From contig CAZLGW010000021.1 in assembly GCA_964559125.1 (NCBI GenBank), positions 34,912-98,911 on the forward strand: a stretch of DNA of 64,000 nt, given 5' to 3'. Shown here piece after piece: positions 55,356 through 64,000 of this stretch; positions within the stretch are counted from its first letter, which is position 1, and each line of letters starts with the position of its first letter. Below the pieces are notes generated by a model that worked only from the letters and a program-made list of their open reading frames with translations, was not told where the DNA came from and ran no database searches. A program made the position numbers and the translations under genes. The stretch comes from Ravibacter sp964559125 (GTDB taxonomy: Bacteria > Bacteroidota > Bacteroidia > Cytophagales > Spirosomataceae).

Positions 55356-56714
55356 ATGTGGAAAATAAAAACAGTCCTTTACCTCTTTTTATTTACTTCC
55401 TTTGGAAGCGTATCCGGGCAGAAGCAATCGCAACCACCGAATATCATCATGATCCTTGCCGACGATATGGGCTGGGCCGATATGTCACAGGATGGTTCGG
55501 GAATTGAAACACCCCATCTCGACCGCCTTGCTGCCGAGGGGGTGAAGTTGACTAATTTTTATGCTTCGGCGCCGATCTGCTCTCCGACACGTGCGGCATT
55601 GCTTACCGGCCGGTATCCGCATAGCGTCGGAGTGCCTGAACTGGTCAGCAACGTCCAGAGAGAAAATGTACCGGTTCTTGCGCTCGACCACAAAGCAGTG
55701 ACGATCCCGGAAGCGCTGAAACCACATGGTTACAGATCGATGATTGCCGGCAAATGGCATCTTGGGCATCACCCGCCTAACTGGCCCCGGACCCACGGGT
55801 TTGACGAATTCTGGGGCTCTTTGATCGGTACCCCCGGGTTCTACACTGTGAGGAATGCCTATCATAATGAAATGCCTGCTAAGTTGGAAGGATATTTTAC
55901 CGATCAGATCACCGATAAGGCGATAGGGTTTATCAGGCAGGAGAAAGACCGGCCTTTCTTTCTTTATGTGGCCTATAACGCTCCTCACTATCCCCTGGAA
56001 GCACCGACGGATCTGGTTTACAAATACAGGAGACGTTTCCGCGACAGAGGGCTGTTTGCAATCTATGCCGCCATGGTCGAGCAGATGGATTGTGGTATCG
56101 GACGTATACTTGACCAGCTAGACGAGCTGGGGCTCTCGGACAACACGCTTGTGGTCTTTTGTTCTGATAACGGCCCTTCCGCCGAGATTACCTCCTATGG
56201 GTTACCGGGGGCAAAAATCTCCGCCGGCCCGCTGAAAGAGCATAAGTTTTCTACCCACGAGGGCGGCATCAGGGTGCCCTTTCTGGCCCGATGGCCGGGA
56301 AAGATCCCCGCCGGCAAAGTACGCCACCAGCCCGCGATCATGATGGACCTGATGCCTACCTTTCTCCAGGCCTGCGGCGTTGCTCCGCCGGCAGGATACG
56401 AAATGCATGGCGTTTCCATATGGCCCATGCTGACCGGCCGCCCGTTTGAACGACGGGAACCGTTGCACTGGGAAACCCAGCACAATATGGCCGTAAGAAA
56501 GGGGGACTGGAAGCTGGTGCATCAGTTCTGGATGGAGAAACCCTATCTCTACAACCTTGCTAAAGACATCGGTGAGCAGAATGATCTTGCGGAGAAACAT
56601 CCTGGCATTGTAGCGGAGCTTATGGCCGCACATAAGGACTGGCTCGCCCGCTACTATCCTGCCCCCGTTCCGCACCAGAAGAAAAAGTCCGGCTATAATT
56701 TCCCGGAGGAATGA
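55356..56714 (+). CDS. Secreted arylsulfatase-type sulfatase (family S1)
   Basis: 452 residues from the start at 55356 (MWKIKTVLYLFLFTSFGSVS), which opens with a signal peptide; an in-frame ATG 13 codons upstream is less likely. The canonical signature is ICSPTRAALLTGR, with formylglycine precursor Cys75. Metal ligands are in MILADDMGWADM and VVFCSDNGPSAE; GKWHLGH is present. Closest in look to N-acetylgalactosamine-4/6-sulfatase or general arylsulfatases; specificity not assignable. It is followed by a 4-bp overlap with the peptidase gene, so the two are co-translated. Confidence 0.92.
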   Translation: MWKIKTVLYLFLFTSFGSVSGQKQSQPPNIIMILADDMGWADMSQDGSGIETPHLDRLAAEGVKLTNFYASAPICSPTRAALLTGRYPHSVGVPELVSNVQRENVPVLALDHKAVTIPEALKPHGYRSMIAGKWHLGHHPPNWPRTHGFDEFWGSLIGTPGFYTVRNAYHNEMPAKLEGYFTDQITDKAIGFIRQEKDRPFFLYVAYNAPHYPLEAPTDLVYKYRRRFRDRGLFAIYAAMVEQMDCGIGRILDQLDELGLSDNTLVVFCSDNGPSAEITSYGLPGAKISAGPLKEHKFSTHEGGIRVPFLARWPGKIPAGKVRHQPAIMMDLMPTFLQACGVAPPAGYEMHGVSIWPMLTGRPFERREPLHWETQHNMAVRKGDWKLVHQFWMEKPYLYNLAKDIGEQNDLAEKHPGIVAELMAAHKDWLARYYPAPVPHQKKKSGYNFPEE

Positions 56715-59572
56715 ATTATACTTTATTGACAAGCATGAAATATATCTTCGCGATAATACTTGCTTCCTGGGTAGCCTTACCCTCTCTCGCCCAGAAAAAG
56801 TCAAAACAGAAGCCATCGGCCGCGAAGCCGGTCATAGCAGACAAAAAGGTTCTGCATCATGGTGTGTATGATTTCTGGAAGGAGATTCCCGAGCAGGCCG
56901 TTTCAAACGATGGCAAATACCTGGCTCATGTCGTCAACCCCGGTGAAGGAGACGGCTTTCTTTATATCTCCAAAGCGGAAGATGGGACACCCCTTGCAAA
57001 GATCCCGAGAGGCAGGAATGTCAGGTTTACAAATGATTCCGAATATGCAGTATTCAGGATAAATCCCGAATACGAAAAAGTAAAAGAAGCCCGTCGCATC
57101 AAAAAGAAAAAGGAAGAGCTTCCTAAAGATTCCCTGGGCATATTGTCGCTTGCTACAGGTGAATTGAAGAAGTGGCCTTCGCTGGTTTCGTTCCAGCTAC
57201 CCGAAAAAGGGAGCGGGTGGCTGGCTTTTCAATCAGAGGTCGCCGGCGAATCTGATTCAACGGCAACGAAAGCCGCCAAATCAAAAAAGCAGAACGAGGA
57301 AAACGGCTACATGCTGGTTGTCCGCAAATTGCCGGGTGGAGAAGAAAGCACTTATCCCTTCGTAAAAGAATATACTTTCTCTAAAAACGGCGCCAGCCTG
57401 GCTTTTGCTTCTACCGGCAATGGCTCCGGGCATTCTGCTGGCGTATTGATCCGGGAGCGGGAATCGGATGAGGCCAGATCTATCTATAAAGGTCACAGCA
57501 AGCATTCGTTCAGGAAGCTGGTATTTGACGAGCAGGGCCGGCAGCTGGCTTTTATTGCTGATCTTGATACCAACTCCAAAACGCAGATAAGGACTCCCGG
57601 GCTGTTTTACTGGAAGAAAAACGATGTGGAAGCGACGCTGAAGGCGGACGAGCATTCGCATTCCGGTGCCGGGAGATGGCTGGTGAACGCCGACTATCCT
57701 CCGGGGTTTTCAAAAAACGGGTCGGTACTGTACTACGGTATTAATCCGGAGCCGGTGGTAGCGGATACGACGCTCCTCCCGGAGGAAATCGTGAATGTGG
57801 AAGTATGGCATTGGCAGGATAGCCGGCTTCAGCCCCAACAGAAAGTATCGGTCGAGGCCGACAGGAAAAGAGCCTACCTGGCTGCACTTGATGTGGCCGG
57901 TGGACGGTCTGTTCAACTGGTGGGTAAAGAGCTGGAAGCGGTTAGCCTTGTAAACGAGGGGAATGCAGGCTTTGTGCTGCTTTCCGACCCTTCTGAGTAT
58001 GCACATGAGCACTGGGACTGGCATCCTAAATCGGATGTATACCTGGTTGACCTGCTGAGTGGAGGCAAAAAGCTGGTAAAGAAAAAGCTGGAGGGTAGGG
58101 CAAACGCTTCTCCCCTCGGGAAGTATATTTATTGGTTTTCCAATCCCGATACCTCCTGGTTTGCATATTCGGTCGACAAAGGCACGATTTCCAGGCTGAC
58201 CCACAACCGGGTAGTCAGGTTCACAGAGGAAGAAGACGATCATCCCGACTATCCCGCGCCATACGGAGTGGCAGGTTGGACGGCCAATGACGAGCATATC
58301 CTGATTTACGATCGCTATGATATATGGATAATTGATCCGACGACCCCCGCAACGGCTGCCAGGCTCACGACCGGAAGGGATAAGAAGCAGCGGTATCGCT
58401 ATGTTAAGACTGACCCGGAAGAACGGTATATAGATACCGCCAGGCCGCTGCTGCTCAGATCGTTTGACGAGGTATCAAAACAGGAAGGCTTTTACGGCTA
58501 CGTGCATCAGGACAAATCGCTGAAAAAACTCTATGAAGGAAATTTCAGGATCGGGGCGTCGGTGACCAAAGCCCGGTCGGCCGACAGGATCATATTTACA
58601 AAGGAAACATTCAGGGATTTTCCCGATTGGTATGTGTCCGATCTCTCTTTCCGGTCGGTAACCCCTTTTACGCAAGCCAACCCGCAGCAGGAAGAGTACC
58701 TTTGGGGCTCGGTCGAGCTGGTGAGCTGGACCGCGGCCGACGGTACTCCGTTGAAGGGGCTGTTGTATAAGCCCGAAAATTTCGATCCGGCGAAGAAATA
58801 CCCGATGATGACCTACTTCTATGAAAAGAACTCGGATAACATTCATGCCCATTTTGCTCCGAAGCCTATCCGGTCCTTTATTAACTATCCCTATTTTACG
58901 AGCAACGGGTATCTCATTTTTATCCCCGACATCGTCTATAAGGTTGGTTACCCGGGAGAAAGCGCTTATAACTGTATCGTGTCGGGGGTGCTGAGTCTCA
59001 TCGACAAAGGTTTTGTCGACAAGGAACGGCTGGGAATTTCAGGGCATAGCTGGGGAGGATACCAGACGGCCTTCGTAGTAACCCGCACCAATCTTTTCAA
59101 AGCTGCCGAAGCAGGCGCGCCGGTATCCAATATGACAAGCGCCTATGGCGGCGTACGCTGGCAAACCGGTATGTCGCGCCAGGCGCAATACGAAAGGAAC
59201 CAGAGCCGGATAGGTGGGGACCTCTGGGAAAAACCTTTGCGGTTTATCGAAAATTCACCACTCTTCTTTGCCGACAAGGTGCAGACACCCGTCCTGATGA
59301 TGCATAACGACGATGACGGTGCCGTGCCCTGGTACCAGGGGATTGAGTATTACCTGGCGTTGAAAAGGCTGGGCAAGCCTGTCTGGATGCTTAATTACGT
59401 AGGCGAAAAACACGGCCTTACCAAACGCCAGAATATGACGGATTTTGCCATCCGGCTCTACCAGTTCTTTGATTATTACCTGAAAGATGCACCCATGCCC
59501 CGCTGGATGGCTACGGGGCTGCCTTACCTTGAAAAAGGGGTCAGGCAGGGCCTGGAACCGGCGGGGAATTAA
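56711..59572 (+). CDS. Prolyl-oligopeptidase family (S9) serine peptidase, exported
   Basis: 953 residues; a start at 56735 (MKYIFAIILASWVALPSLAQ) gives the better signal peptide. A long beta-propeller region (about 60-640) precedes an alpha/beta-hydrolase domain with the full triad: Ser780 in GISGHSWGGYQ, Asp869 in HNDDDGAVPW and His901 in GEKHGLTK. It is predicted to cut peptides in the periplasm, possibly freeing glycan-bearing peptides. A close link to the sulfatase (4-bp overlap) is unusual for a general peptidase. Confidence 0.92.
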   Translation: MNYTLLTSMKYIFAIILASWVALPSLAQKKSKQKPSAAKPVIADKKVLHHGVYDFWKEIPEQAVSNDGKYLAHVVNPGEGDGFLYISKAEDGTPLAKIPRGRNVRFTNDSEYAVFRINPEYEKVKEARRIKKKKEELPKDSLGILSLATGELKKWPSLVSFQLPEKGSGWLAFQSEVAGESDSTATKAAKSKKQNEENGYMLVVRKLPGGEESTYPFVKEYTFSKNGASLAFASTGNGSGHSAGVLIRERESDEARSIYKGHSKHSFRKLVFDEQGRQLAFIADLDTNSKTQIRTPGLFYWKKNDVEATLKADEHSHSGAGRWLVNADYPPGFSKNGSVLYYGINPEPVVADTTLLPEEIVNVEVWHWQDSRLQPQQKVSVEADRKRAYLAALDVAGGRSVQLVGKELEAVSLVNEGNAGFVLLSDPSEYAHEHWDWHPKSDVYLVDLLSGGKKLVKKKLEGRANASPLGKYIYWFSNPDTSWFAYSVDKGTISRLTHNRVVRFTEEEDDHPDYPAPYGVAGWTANDEHILIYDRYDIWIIDPTTPATAARLTTGRDKKQRYRYVKTDPEERYIDTARPLLLRSFDEVSKQEGFYGYVHQDKSLKKLYEGNFRIGASVTKARSADRIIFTKETFRDFPDWYVSDLSFRSVTPFTQANPQQEEYLWGSVELVSWTAADGTPLKGLLYKPENFDPAKKYPMMTYFYEKNSDNIHAHFAPKPIRSFINYPYFTSNGYLIFIPDIVYKVGYPGESAYNCIVSGVLSLIDKGFVDKERLGISGHSWGGYQTAFVVTRTNLFKAAEAGAPVSNMTSAYGGVRWQTGMSRQAQYERNQSRIGGDLWEKPLRFIENSPLFFADKVQTPVLMMHNDDDGAVPWYQGIEYYLALKRLGKPVWMLNYVGEKHGLTKRQNMTDFAIRLYQFFDYYLKDAPMPRWMATGLPYLEKGVRQGLEPAGN

Positions 59573-59582
59573 AAAAGACAGT

Positions 59583-62243
59583 ATGTTATCGACCCTTATC
59601 AAAAGACAAGCAATCCTTCTTTATCTGCTGGGCTTATTTTGTACAGGCCAGGCCGCCCGGGCAGAACGTTACAGCAAAATAGTACTGGTAGTCCGGGATT
59701 CGCCGTCGCCAATAGAAAGCAATATCGTAAACCTGCTTCAGGCCAGGATTACTGAGAAGTCGTCGGTGCGTGTCGCTATGTTAAATGCTTCCTTATACCC
59801 GTCTGCCGGCGAAGAAGCTCCGGGGGCGCTGTTCCTTTTCGCAGGAGTGGCTTCCGGAAACCCGGCGTTGAATTCGCTTCTGGCCGACCGGAGGATCGCC
59901 CCGGTCAGCGACATAAATCCGGGTCCGGAAGGATTTCTGCTGAAAACAGAGGCGGGAGCCTCCGGGAGGGCAGGTAGAGGAATGCTGGCAGGGGTCGATA
60001 ATCGTGGGCTCCTCTACGGAGTAGGGGCTTTCCTGAGGAGCTGTCATTTCCTTGCAGATGCAATCGAGCTGGATGCTTTCCAGCTCCGCACGGCGCCGGC
60101 TTTTGAGGTAAGGGGCACCCAATACGGTCAGAGCCATGTGGCGATGAATAAGGCGAAGGTCCGTCCGTGGACAAAGGAGGATAAGGAGAGGGCTATTCTT
60201 GATCTGGCGCTGGCCGGGGCTAATACATTTTTAGTCGAAAGTGGGCCTCATAAAGAGACCGGTGATTTTTCTTTCCTGAAATCCTATGACCTGATGACCT
60301 GCGGAACATTCAATCCCAATGCGGCGCCGACAACTGATTTCCCCGTAGCGTGGCAGGCATCTGAATCTATCGGAAGGCTCAATTATATCTGTCCTTCCGT
60401 GCCAGAAGCGAGCCAGTACATCCTGGATGAATGCGAAAAGCAGTTTAAAAACAGTCTTTCCTTTGATTTTATCCAACTGAAGGGCGGCGACGGGGGCGGT
60501 TGCGAATGCGACCGCTGCCGTCCCTACGGGAATGTTTTCATTCATCTCAGCGAAAAGGTAGCCGATATTATCCACCGGTATCATCCCCAAACCAGGCTTT
60601 ATTTCACAAACCAGAAATTTGATAACGAGAGTGATATCGCAATATTGAACTATCTCAATGAAAAGCCCAGGGAATGGCTGTGGGCCTGGGGGTATGGCCC
60701 CGGGTCCGACGCTACAAGCTGGCAGCCGGGGCACCGTCAGAATCACCGGATGGACCTGTTCCGTTACCCCGGGTTCGGTCCTTACGGTTTGTATCCGAAA
60801 GAGCTCCTGCACCAGTTGCCGGCAAGACATAAAATTCTCTATTTCAATGAGATTACGCATTGGAAGTATGCCCAGCACGCGTATATCCAGATGTATCCCC
60901 GCGCCGACAGGAATGGCGACCTGCCTCCTCACTGGAGCCATGAGATTTATGAGCGGCGCCCCGACCAGGCATTGACCATGGTATACGACCGGCTTACTTT
61001 TTTTGCATGGCCAAGGTATTACCACCGGGTGTTTAACGACCTGATGCGGTACGGGGCCGGCGATATCACCCATTCGAGCGGTAATCATGATCATTTCAAC
61101 CAGTGGATGTGGCAGCGCCTTCTCTGGAATCCCCGTATGGAGGTCGGTGAAGTGGTGGAAGAATATGCACGTAACTGGTTTGGAAAGGAAGCGGCGCCGT
61201 TAATGGCTTCGGCTATTCTCCTGCTCGAATCTAATATGGAGGAACTGAAGGACGAACCGCTGCAGTTGAAGAAAGGGATAGAGCGCTATTACAGGGATGT
61301 AAGTGAGGCAGGTAAGAAAATCCCGGCTCATCTACTTAAGAATAGCTGGCTTTGGAGAATGTATAAGCAAAAGGGTGCCCTGGATCTTTATATCAAGCTG
61401 GACCTGGTGCAGCAGCTCAATGCCCGGAGCCAGGTTGAGCAGTATTTGCTAAGCCGGAAGCAGACCGTTAACTGGGCTTATCTCTACGGCCTCATCGACA
61501 AGGCCCTGGCTAATGAAACACCCGAAATGATACGCCTCAGGGCAGAGGCTACAAAGCTGGGGGAAGAGAGCAACCAGCTTTTCGGCACCCGGAGCGAAGC
61601 TATTTCCGATCTTGATCATGATTATATCGGGCTGGGATGGCTGAAGAGGCAACTGGAACGCGCACAGGCTGCGGCAACCGAAAAAGAACGTCTTGAACTG
61701 CTGTCGATGATCACCGATTACGAGGGGAAGGCATCAGGCGCCTTGTACGATAACCTGGGGACGGCCAATAACGCGCCAAACGTTGTAGCAGGTTATCCTT
61801 ACGATCACGGGCAACCCTATGTGTCTACCATGCTTTCGGAGGCTAACAGGCCCAGCCAGCGGTCCATGCATTTTACCCAGGATGAAGACCAGGGCGTTAC
61901 ACTGCTCTACAGGAATCTTGCCCCCGGCAAGAACTACAGGCTGAGGTTCACGCTGGTACGGCCGGTTTTCCAGGAGCGGTACAGGGAGAGGATGAAGCAG
62001 AAATCCCAGTCGGTATATGCAAACGGTGAGCTGTTGGCGCGCGACCTGGAACTTCCCGGGCATATGAGCGACTTTTTTACTTTCGACATACCGGCCTCGC
62101 TGATACATAACGGTGAGCTGGAAATCAGGCTTATGCGTGATCCGTCGGTTTTACCCGGCGATCGCGTCACAACCGAGCAGTGGCGCAACACCGGAGGCTG
62201 GGGTACGTTGCTGTCGGAAGCATGGCTGATGCGCGCCGATTGA
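59583..62243 (+). CDS. Putative glycoside hydrolase, unclassified (GH67/GH20-like N-terminus, TIM barrel)
   Basis: 886 residues from the ATG at 59583, 10 bp after the peptidase stop, giving a signal peptide (LLYLLGLFCTGQAARA). The N-terminal part (about 25-165) looks like the alpha/beta domain that precedes catalytic barrels in GH67 and GH20. The central part (about 175-560) reads like a TIM barrel, with a Cys cluster GGGCECDRC of the kind seen in DUF4838-type proteins, and aromatic and acidic patches (WLWAWGYGPG, LYFNEITHWKYAQ). A C-terminal beta-sandwich follows (about 735-886, RMKQKSQSVYANGELLARDL). Glu in YFNEITHW could be catalytic, which is inference only. No family assignment is certain. 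Confidence 0.72.
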   Translation: MLSTLIKRQAILLYLLGLFCTGQAARAERYSKIVLVVRDSPSPIESNIVNLLQARITEKSSVRVAMLNASLYPSAGEEAPGALFLFAGVASGNPALNSLLADRRIAPVSDINPGPEGFLLKTEAGASGRAGRGMLAGVDNRGLLYGVGAFLRSCHFLADAIELDAFQLRTAPAFEVRGTQYGQSHVAMNKAKVRPWTKEDKERAILDLALAGANTFLVESGPHKETGDFSFLKSYDLMTCGTFNPNAAPTTDFPVAWQASESIGRLNYICPSVPEASQYILDECEKQFKNSLSFDFIQLKGGDGGGCECDRCRPYGNVFIHLSEKVADIIHRYHPQTRLYFTNQKFDNESDIAILNYLNEKPREWLWAWGYGPGSDATSWQPGHRQNHRMDLFRYPGFGPYGLYPKELLHQLPARHKILYFNEITHWKYAQHAYIQMYPRADRNGDLPPHWSHEIYERRPDQALTMVYDRLTFFAWPRYYHRVFNDLMRYGAGDITHSSGNHDHFNQWMWQRLLWNPRMEVGEVVEEYARNWFGKEAAPLMASAILLLESNMEELKDEPLQLKKGIERYYRDVSEAGKKIPAHLLKNSWLWRMYKQKGALDLYIKLDLVQQLNARSQVEQYLLSRKQTVNWAYLYGLIDKALANETPEMIRLRAEATKLGEESNQLFGTRSEAISDLDHDYIGLGWLKRQLERAQAAATEKERLELLSMITDYEGKASGALYDNLGTANNAPNVVAGYPYDHGQPYVSTMLSEANRPSQRSMHFTQDEDQGVTLLYRNLAPGKNYRLRFTLVRPVFQERYRERMKQKSQSVYANGELLARDLELPGHMSDFFTFDIPASLIHNGELEIRLMRDPSVLPGDRVTTEQWRNTGGWGTLLSEAWLMRAD

Positions 62244-62290
62244 TTATTTGCTGATATTTGCAATAGAACAACTATAATTCGTGTCTCCAT

Positions 62291-63139
62291 TTGCTACGCG
62301 TCCCTTCCGATATCAGCTCCTCCGAATTCGAGTCCCTTAAGATTCAGGATATGACTTTCGTGGCCTATCGTAACGAAGTCTACCCCTCCAGGTATGATGT
62401 TTTTTTCGAAGAGCATGCTGTTATCGTGGTGTTGGAAGGGGACAAGAAATTTACCAGTCCGACGCAGGAAGTTCATGTGAGCAAGGGCGATATCCTGTTT
62501 GTGCAGAGGGGTTTTTACCTGATGTCGGAATCGATCAATGAGGCCTATAAGAGCCTGGTTTTCTTTTTTGACGAAAAGCTGCTGAAGGAGTTTGTAGGCC
62601 TGCACCCCGAGCTTTTCACTACCGAGGAGCCGGCTGCCGTGCTGGAGCATCCTATCCTTCTGCTCAGCTCAGATGATAATTTCGAAAAGTTCATCCAGTC
62701 TGTTTTTCCCTATTTCCGTTCCCGGACAAAGCTTAAGAACCACTTCTTACGCCTTAAATTCCAGGAGCTGCTATTGCACCTGCTCGAGCTGAATACCTCC
62801 GGGCAGCTTACCAGGATATTGTACAGCATTTACAAGGGGGAAAAAGCGGATCTCACGTTCCTGATGAACAGTTACTATCTCAAACCTCTGACCCTGAATG
62901 AGCTCGCGCGATTATCGGGCCGGAGTCTTTCCGCCTTCAAGCGCGATTTCCAGGAGGAATTCGGGGCATCGCCGGCACTGTGGATTAAGAACAAACGGCT
63001 GGATTACGCGGATTTCCTATTGAGAAACAGCGCCAAAAATGTTTCAGAGATCAGCACTGAGATCGGTTATGAAAGCGTTTCGCACTTTATAAAGAGTTAT
63101 AAGGAGAAATTCGGGGTAACACCGAAGCGGCAGGGGTAG
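62291..63139 (+). CDS. AraC-family transcriptional regulator
   Basis: 282 residues if translation begins at TTG 62291, or 262 from the first ATG at 62351; a stop lies upstream in frame at 62264, so no longer start exists. A cupin-like sensing part (VFFEEHAVIVVLEGDKKF, VSKGDILFVQRG) precedes a two-HTH AraC domain at the C-terminus (TLNELARLSGRSLSAFKRDF and VSEISTEIGYESVSHFIKSY). It follows the hydrolase gene by 47 bp and may control the sulfatase-peptidase-hydrolase group. Confidence 0.9.
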   Translation: MLRVPSDISSSEFESLKIQDMTFVAYRNEVYPSRYDVFFEEHAVIVVLEGDKKFTSPTQEVHVSKGDILFVQRGFYLMSESINEAYKSLVFFFDEKLLKEFVGLHPELFTTEEPAAVLEHPILLLSSDDNFEKFIQSVFPYFRSRTKLKNHFLRLKFQELLLHLLELNTSGQLTRILYSIYKGEKADLTFLMNSYYLKPLTLNELARLSGRSLSAFKRDFQEEFGASPALWIKNKRLDYADFLLRNSAKNVSEISTEIGYESVSHFIKSYKEKFGVTPKRQG

Positions 63140-63145
63140 AGGGGG

Positions 63146-63778
63146 TTAAGCATTTGACAGTGAGACGTATTTGTATTGCTCTCTTGGCTTTTCAGCTTGT
63201 TTTACCAGGAAATCGGCCACGTCTGAACGATTGATACTGCCAATGTTAATGCCTTTATAGAGATGTGTTTCTATTCTGTATTTTTCTGTTAATGGCTTGT
63301 CTTTCAGAAGTCCGGGTCTGACGATTTCCCATTTCATTTCTGACTTTGTAATAATTTCTTCCATTTTGGTTTTGTCTACATACACGTCTTTAAGTAAGAA
63401 TCTGAAAAATAATTTCATTAGACGAGTGTTGTAAGCGCCGCTTTCTCCTGCACCAAAGCCTGTTACCACTATAAATGGAATCTGGGTATTTGTTTCTTTT
63501 TGAACTTCTACCAAAAGTTTTGCAGCGTCTGAATACAGCGTTGTTGGCTTCATGCTTTTTCCTGTTCCCAAAGCCACAATTACGGCATCCGCATTTTCAA
63601 TAGACTTTTTCAGGTCAGTTTTATTGGTCGCGCTTCCCTGCACCATTGTCAGGTTGGGACTATTGGGCAATGAAATTTCCGACCTTGAAAGTGTTGTTAC
63701 TTTATGGTTTCGTTGCAAAGCTCTTTTTACTGTTTCAAGCCCGACACCTGCAGAAGCTCCTATAATTGTGATGTTCAT
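63146..63778 (-). CDS. NAD(P)-binding oxidoreductase, NmrA-like atypical SDR
   Basis: 210 residues. The Rossmann motif GASAGVGLETVKRAL is at the N-terminus, with the next strand VTTLSRSEI and an ADAVIVALGTGKS segment typical of NAD(P)H-binding (PF13460) proteins. No classical SDR YxxxK is evident. It is more AT-rich than most of the window. It is divergent from the HxlR-like fragment, a pairing often seen for such oxidoreductases. It ends 6 bp from the convergent AraC gene. Confidence 0.88.
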   Translation of the reverse strand: MNITIIGASAGVGLETVKRALQRNHKVTTLSRSEISLPNSPNLTMVQGSATNKTDLKKSIENADAVIVALGTGKSMKPTTLYSDAAKLLVEVQKETNTQIPFIVVTGFGAGESGAYNTRLMKLFFRFLLKDVYVDKTKMEEIITKSEMKWEIVRPGLLKDKPLTEKYRIETHLYKGINIGSINRSDVADFLVKQAEKPREQYKYVSLSNA

Positions 63779-63831
63779 TTTTCGATTAAATTATTTGGGT
63801 CAAATGTATAAATCCGGTATCTAAAATATAC

Positions 63832-63839
63832 TACTTTTG
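63832..63839 (+). promoter_or_regulatory. Candidate -7 element for the HxlR-like gene
   Basis: TACTTTTG fits TAnnTTTG and lies 45 bases ahead of the ATG at 63884. It sits among GTATC/GATAC and TAAAATA pieces that could be regulator-binding sites. Confidence 0.35.
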
Positions 63840-63883
63840 TAGGAAATACCGCTATCTTTTAGGATACTACAGTACAAGTCATA

Positions 63884-64000
63884 ATGAAGAATAAGCAGAA
63901 GCAAATTCAATTAAGAGATGTTCAGGATGTGCTTGATATTATCGGTGTGGAATTGCAACCTTTTATTGGAGGAATTTACAAGGCAAAATGTTTTTCATTG
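63884..64000 (+). pseudogene. HxlR-type regulator, 5' fragment, apparently frameshifted and cut by the window edge
   Basis: From ATG 63884 the first 20 codons read MKNKQKQIQL then RDVQDVLDII, which resembles the start of HxlR winged-helix regulators (normally followed by G-G-K-W). After codon 21 the frame loses similarity, while the +1 frame from 63948 reads WNCNLLLEEFTRQNVFH, much like the W-x-L-L-I-L-E-E-F helix expected there. This suggests a small deletion or a sequencing error near 63946. Only 117 bases are visible, so the call is tentative. Confidence 0.5.

Overview
The window looks like a chromosomal segment of a Bacteroidota bacterium, most likely a Sphingobacteriaceae-type (Pedobacter/Parapedobacter-like) glycan degrader. 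Evidence: two SusC/SusD outer-membrane uptake pairs, a hybrid two-component system (HTCS), an ECF sigma/FecR pair of the Bacteroidetes type, type IX secretion (T9SS) C-terminal sorting domains, TAnnTTTG-like -7 elements, and a lyase that closely matches Pedobacter heparinus heparinase III. I saw no rRNA, tRNA, CRISPR array, insertion sequence or phage gene.

Layout. (1) 1-13756, minus strand: four tandem giant right-handed beta-helix surface proteins (the first cut by the window edge), built from shuffled modules. At least three end in a T9SS sorting domain, and all are separated by the same 8-bp junction. (2) 13780-15724, minus: a possible small membrane protein and a TPR/LuxR-type regulator. 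(3) 15910-33667: a heparin/heparan-sulfate-type polysaccharide utilisation locus (PUL 1). It has an HTCS sensor on the plus strand, then on the minus strand susC, susD, heparinase III, sulfatase, heparinase II-like lyase and sulfatase, with overlapping reading frames, plus a divergent GntR/FCD regulator. (4) 33657-41535: an XRE/ScfR-like regulator divergent from a gluconeogenic cluster pckA-fbp-pyc, with two strong palindromes between them. (5) 41541-55063, minus: a second, visibly more AT-rich PUL controlled by sigma/anti-sigma (sigma, FecR, STN-type SusC, SusD-like, a cytochrome-c 'PVC-type' dehydrogenase, a carbohydrate-binding-like protein, a ceramidase-like protein, and a DUF3604 protein after a gap). 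It contains no recognisable glycosidase. (6) 55356-63139, plus: sulfatase, S9 peptidase, a putative unclassified glycoside hydrolase and an AraC regulator. (7) 63146-64000: an NAD(P)-binding oxidoreductase divergent from what looks like a frameshifted HxlR-type regulator cut by the window edge.

How it fits together (inference): PUL 1 would bind and import sulfated glycosaminoglycan pieces through SusCD, cut them with two lyases, desulfate them with two sulfatases, and be switched on by the HTCS sensing a breakdown product in the periplasm. The gluconeogenic cluster would let the cell live on non-sugar carbon. PUL 2 uses the other classical Bacteroidetes control logic, in which the transporter's STN domain signals to FecR and then to the ECF sigma factor; its substrate cannot be read from the sequence.
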